Positions 62,677-64,000 of a stretch of 64,000 nucleotides of DNA are shown in pieces. Location of the stretch: positions 194,349 to 258,348 of the forward strand of contig JBDSLR010000006.1 of assembly GCA_039916305.1 (NCBI GenBank), written 5' to 3'. How positions within the stretch are numbered: the first letter of the stretch is position 1; each line of letters opens with the position of its first letter. The notes below the pieces were generated by a model. It saw nothing but the letters and a program-made list of their open reading frames with translations, was not told the origin of the DNA and did not search any database. The translations under genes were made by a program, and so were the position numbers. This DNA comes from JACMLD01 sp039916305. Lineage in GTDB: Bacteria > Bacteroidota > Bacteroidia > Chitinophagales > Chitinophagaceae.

Positions 62677-63456
62677 ATGAAAAATATATTTAATCCTTTT
62701 GGACGCATTAGCAGACAGGCGTTTCTTATCATGGTACTGCTACAGGCTGTAATAACATTATTGTTATGGCAAACGGGATCCAATGGGTTAATTCCTGCAC
62801 CCGCTAAAGTAGCCGCATCTTTTTTGCAGCTGCTGTCAACCCGGGTAATGATGGATAACCTGCTGGTAAGCCTGTTGCTAACGGTGAAAGCCATGTTGTT
62901 TTCTATTTTAATAACACTGCTGATTGCTTATTTATCAGTGATTCCTTTTTTCAGGGGTATAGCTCGGTTCATTGTTAAATGCAGGTACCTTACTTTAACA
63001 GGGCTGATCTTCATTTTTACACTGCTTACAAAAGATGGCAGTGAGTTAAAACTGTCGTTACTCATATTTGGTATTGTTCCATTTTTTACCTGCTCTTTCC
63101 TGGCAGTAATTGTAAACATTAACAAGCAGGAATATGAATTGTGCAAAACGCTTGGATATAATAACTGGCAAACATTGTATGAAGTAATCATTGTGGGCAA
63201 GGCAGACCAGGCATTTGAAATATTGCGGCAAAACTTTGCTATCTCCTGGCTGATGATCACAATGGTAGAAGGCCTGAATATGAGTGAGGGCGGTATTGGC
63301 GCCCTTATGATTAAGTACAACAAGTACAATGATCTTACCAATGTACTGGCATTGCAGCTGGTAATATTACTGGTTGGTTTATTGTTTGATTATTTACTGG
63401 GCAGCATCCGGCAATGGTTGTTTCCGCATACTAAACTACAAACACAATTATCATGA
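62677..63456 (+). CDS. ABC transporter permease, NitT/TauT type
   Basis: A 259-residue membrane protein with six hydrophobic segments. The order matches the SsuC/NrtB branch: LIPAPAKVAASFLQLL after the first helix, then LLVSLLLTVKAMLFSILITL, and the cytoplasmic EAA-like loop YELCKTLGYNNWQTLYEVII, which contacts the ATPase. SWLMITMVEGLNMSEGGIGA is typical near the C terminus. The gene overlaps the ATPase gene by 4 bases (ATGA). The imported compound is unknown. Confidence 0.9.
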   Translation: MKNIFNPFGRISRQAFLIMVLLQAVITLLLWQTGSNGLIPAPAKVAASFLQLLSTRVMMDNLLVSLLLTVKAMLFSILITLLIAYLSVIPFFRGIARFIVKCRYLTLTGLIFIFTLLTKDGSELKLSLLIFGIVPFFTCSFLAVIVNINKQEYELCKTLGYNNWQTLYEVIIVGKADQAFEILRQNFAISWLMITMVEGLNMSEGGIGALMIKYNKYNDLTNVLALQLVILLVGLLFDYLLGSIRQWLFPHTKLQTQLS

Positions 63457-64000
63457 CAGCATATATAAAAAAGCAAGTATTGTTAAAAGCTGAAGACGTA
63501 CAGCTAACTTATGGCGGTAATATAATTTTGCGCGATATTAATTTTGCCATCAAAGATATTGTACGACCCGGAATACAGCAGGGGCAGGTTGTTTCGCTGA
63601 TTGGCCGCAGCGGTATTGGTAAAACCCAGTTGTTTAAGCTCTTGTCTGGTCTTCAGTCGCCCAGTTCAGGAACCGTCAGCCTGCAGAATAATCAGGCCGT
63701 AAAAGCCGGCGATATGGGTGTTATTTTTCAAAATTATTATCTGTTTGAATGGAGAACAGTATACCAGTCGCTGCTGCTGGCTGCAAAACAAAATCCTTTA
63801 TTGAAAGGAAATGAAAAAGAAAGCATTGCCGGTTTTGCTGAACGGTTCCAGCTGGCCGATCAGCTACAGCAGTATCCGCAGCAGTTATCCGGCGGGCAGC
63901 GGCAGCGGGCAAGCATTATTCAGCAGTTATTAAAAGGTTCTGATTTTCTGTTACTGGACGAGCCATTTTCCGGCCTGGATATTTGTGTGCTGGATAAGGT
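63453..64000 (+). CDS. ABC transporter ATP-binding protein, NitT/TauT type (cut by window end)
   Basis: The first 182 residues are present. Walker A reads GRSGIGKTQ with Gln after the Lys-Thr, where Ser or Thr is usual; LSGGQRQRASI is the signature, FLLLDEPFSGLD is Walker B and D-loop, and VIFQNYYLF contains the Q-loop. It is co-translated with the permease through the ATGA overlap. The frame runs out of the window, so the C-terminal part and any further operon genes are not visible. Confidence 0.9.
   Translation, partial: MTAYIKKQVLLKAEDVQLTYGGNIILRDINFAIKDIVRPGIQQGQVVSLIGRSGIGKTQLFKLLSGLQSPSSGTVSLQNNQAVKAGDMGVIFQNYYLFEWRTVYQSLLLAAKQNPLLKGNEKESIAGFAERFQLADQLQQYPQQLSGGQRQRASIIQQLLKGSDFLLLDEPFSGLDICVLDK

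Noticed and set aside
1..64000. tRNA genes, rRNA, CRISPR arrays, insertion sequences or prophage
   Set aside because: Reading the intergenic regions on both strands gave no cloverleaf, spacer-repeat array, transposase or phage structural gene set. The tail-fibre-like protein alone does not make a prophage.

Overview
The window reads as a chromosomal segment of a Bacteroidota bacterium, most likely a member of the Chitinophagaceae or a close relative. The evidence is a flexirubin-type dialkylresorcinol locus, a type IX secretion (T9SS) sorting domain, DUF4402 and AIM24 proteins, a HolB-RicT gene pair, weak Shine-Dalgarno signals, several TTG/GTG starts, and promoters of the Bacteroidota form TTTG-N17..19-TAnnTTTG. 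I see no rRNA, tRNA, CRISPR array, insertion sequence or prophage.

Layout. 1-194: the 3' end of a glutathione peroxidase gene. 195-895: no convincing protein gene, but two diverged copies of a terminator-ended repeat. 896-9587: a compact operon with darA, darB, a BtrH-like acyltransferase, an ABC-2 exporter, an acyl carrier protein and two ketosynthase-fold proteins, one without catalytic residues. 9600-18578: housekeeping and envelope genes (alpha/beta hydrolase, RicT, HolB, Bax-inhibitor-1-like, AIM24, M16 peptidase). 18895-20673: a secreted protein of probable heparinase/alginate-lyase fold. 20834-27789: a tetR-tolC-adaptor-RND efflux operon on the minus strand, with a clear promoter and overlapping dyad. 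27988-35415: DUF502, a zinc phospholipase C/S1-P1-like protein, serC, DUF1015, a TPR protein and an acyl-CoA synthetase. 35530-36555: a desaturase resembling eukaryotic dihydroceramide delta-4 desaturase. 36917-46921: mixed accessory genes (HExxH protein, DUF1080, two MFS transporters, aminotransferase, GlxA-type regulator, GyrI-DinB fusion, SRPBCC, a broken VOC gene, two DoxX proteins). 46981-47361: a decayed gene.

Two regions deserve most attention. At 47925-56835 six same-strand genes encode a DUF4402 protein, a PapD-like chaperone, a tail-fibre-like protein with an internal duplication, a T9SS-sorted surface protein, a second DUF4402 protein and an 874-residue outer-membrane protein with usher-like features. 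This looks like a chaperone-usher-type surface fibre system adapted to Bacteroidota. At 58599-64000 an operon encodes two unrecognised coiled-coil proteins (one with membrane segments), a solute-binding domain fused to an OmpA peptidoglycan-binding domain, a NitT/TauT-type permease and its ATPase (cut by the window end). This suggests an ABC system whose binding protein is tied to the cell wall.

All family assignments come from reading motifs by eye. No database search was possible.
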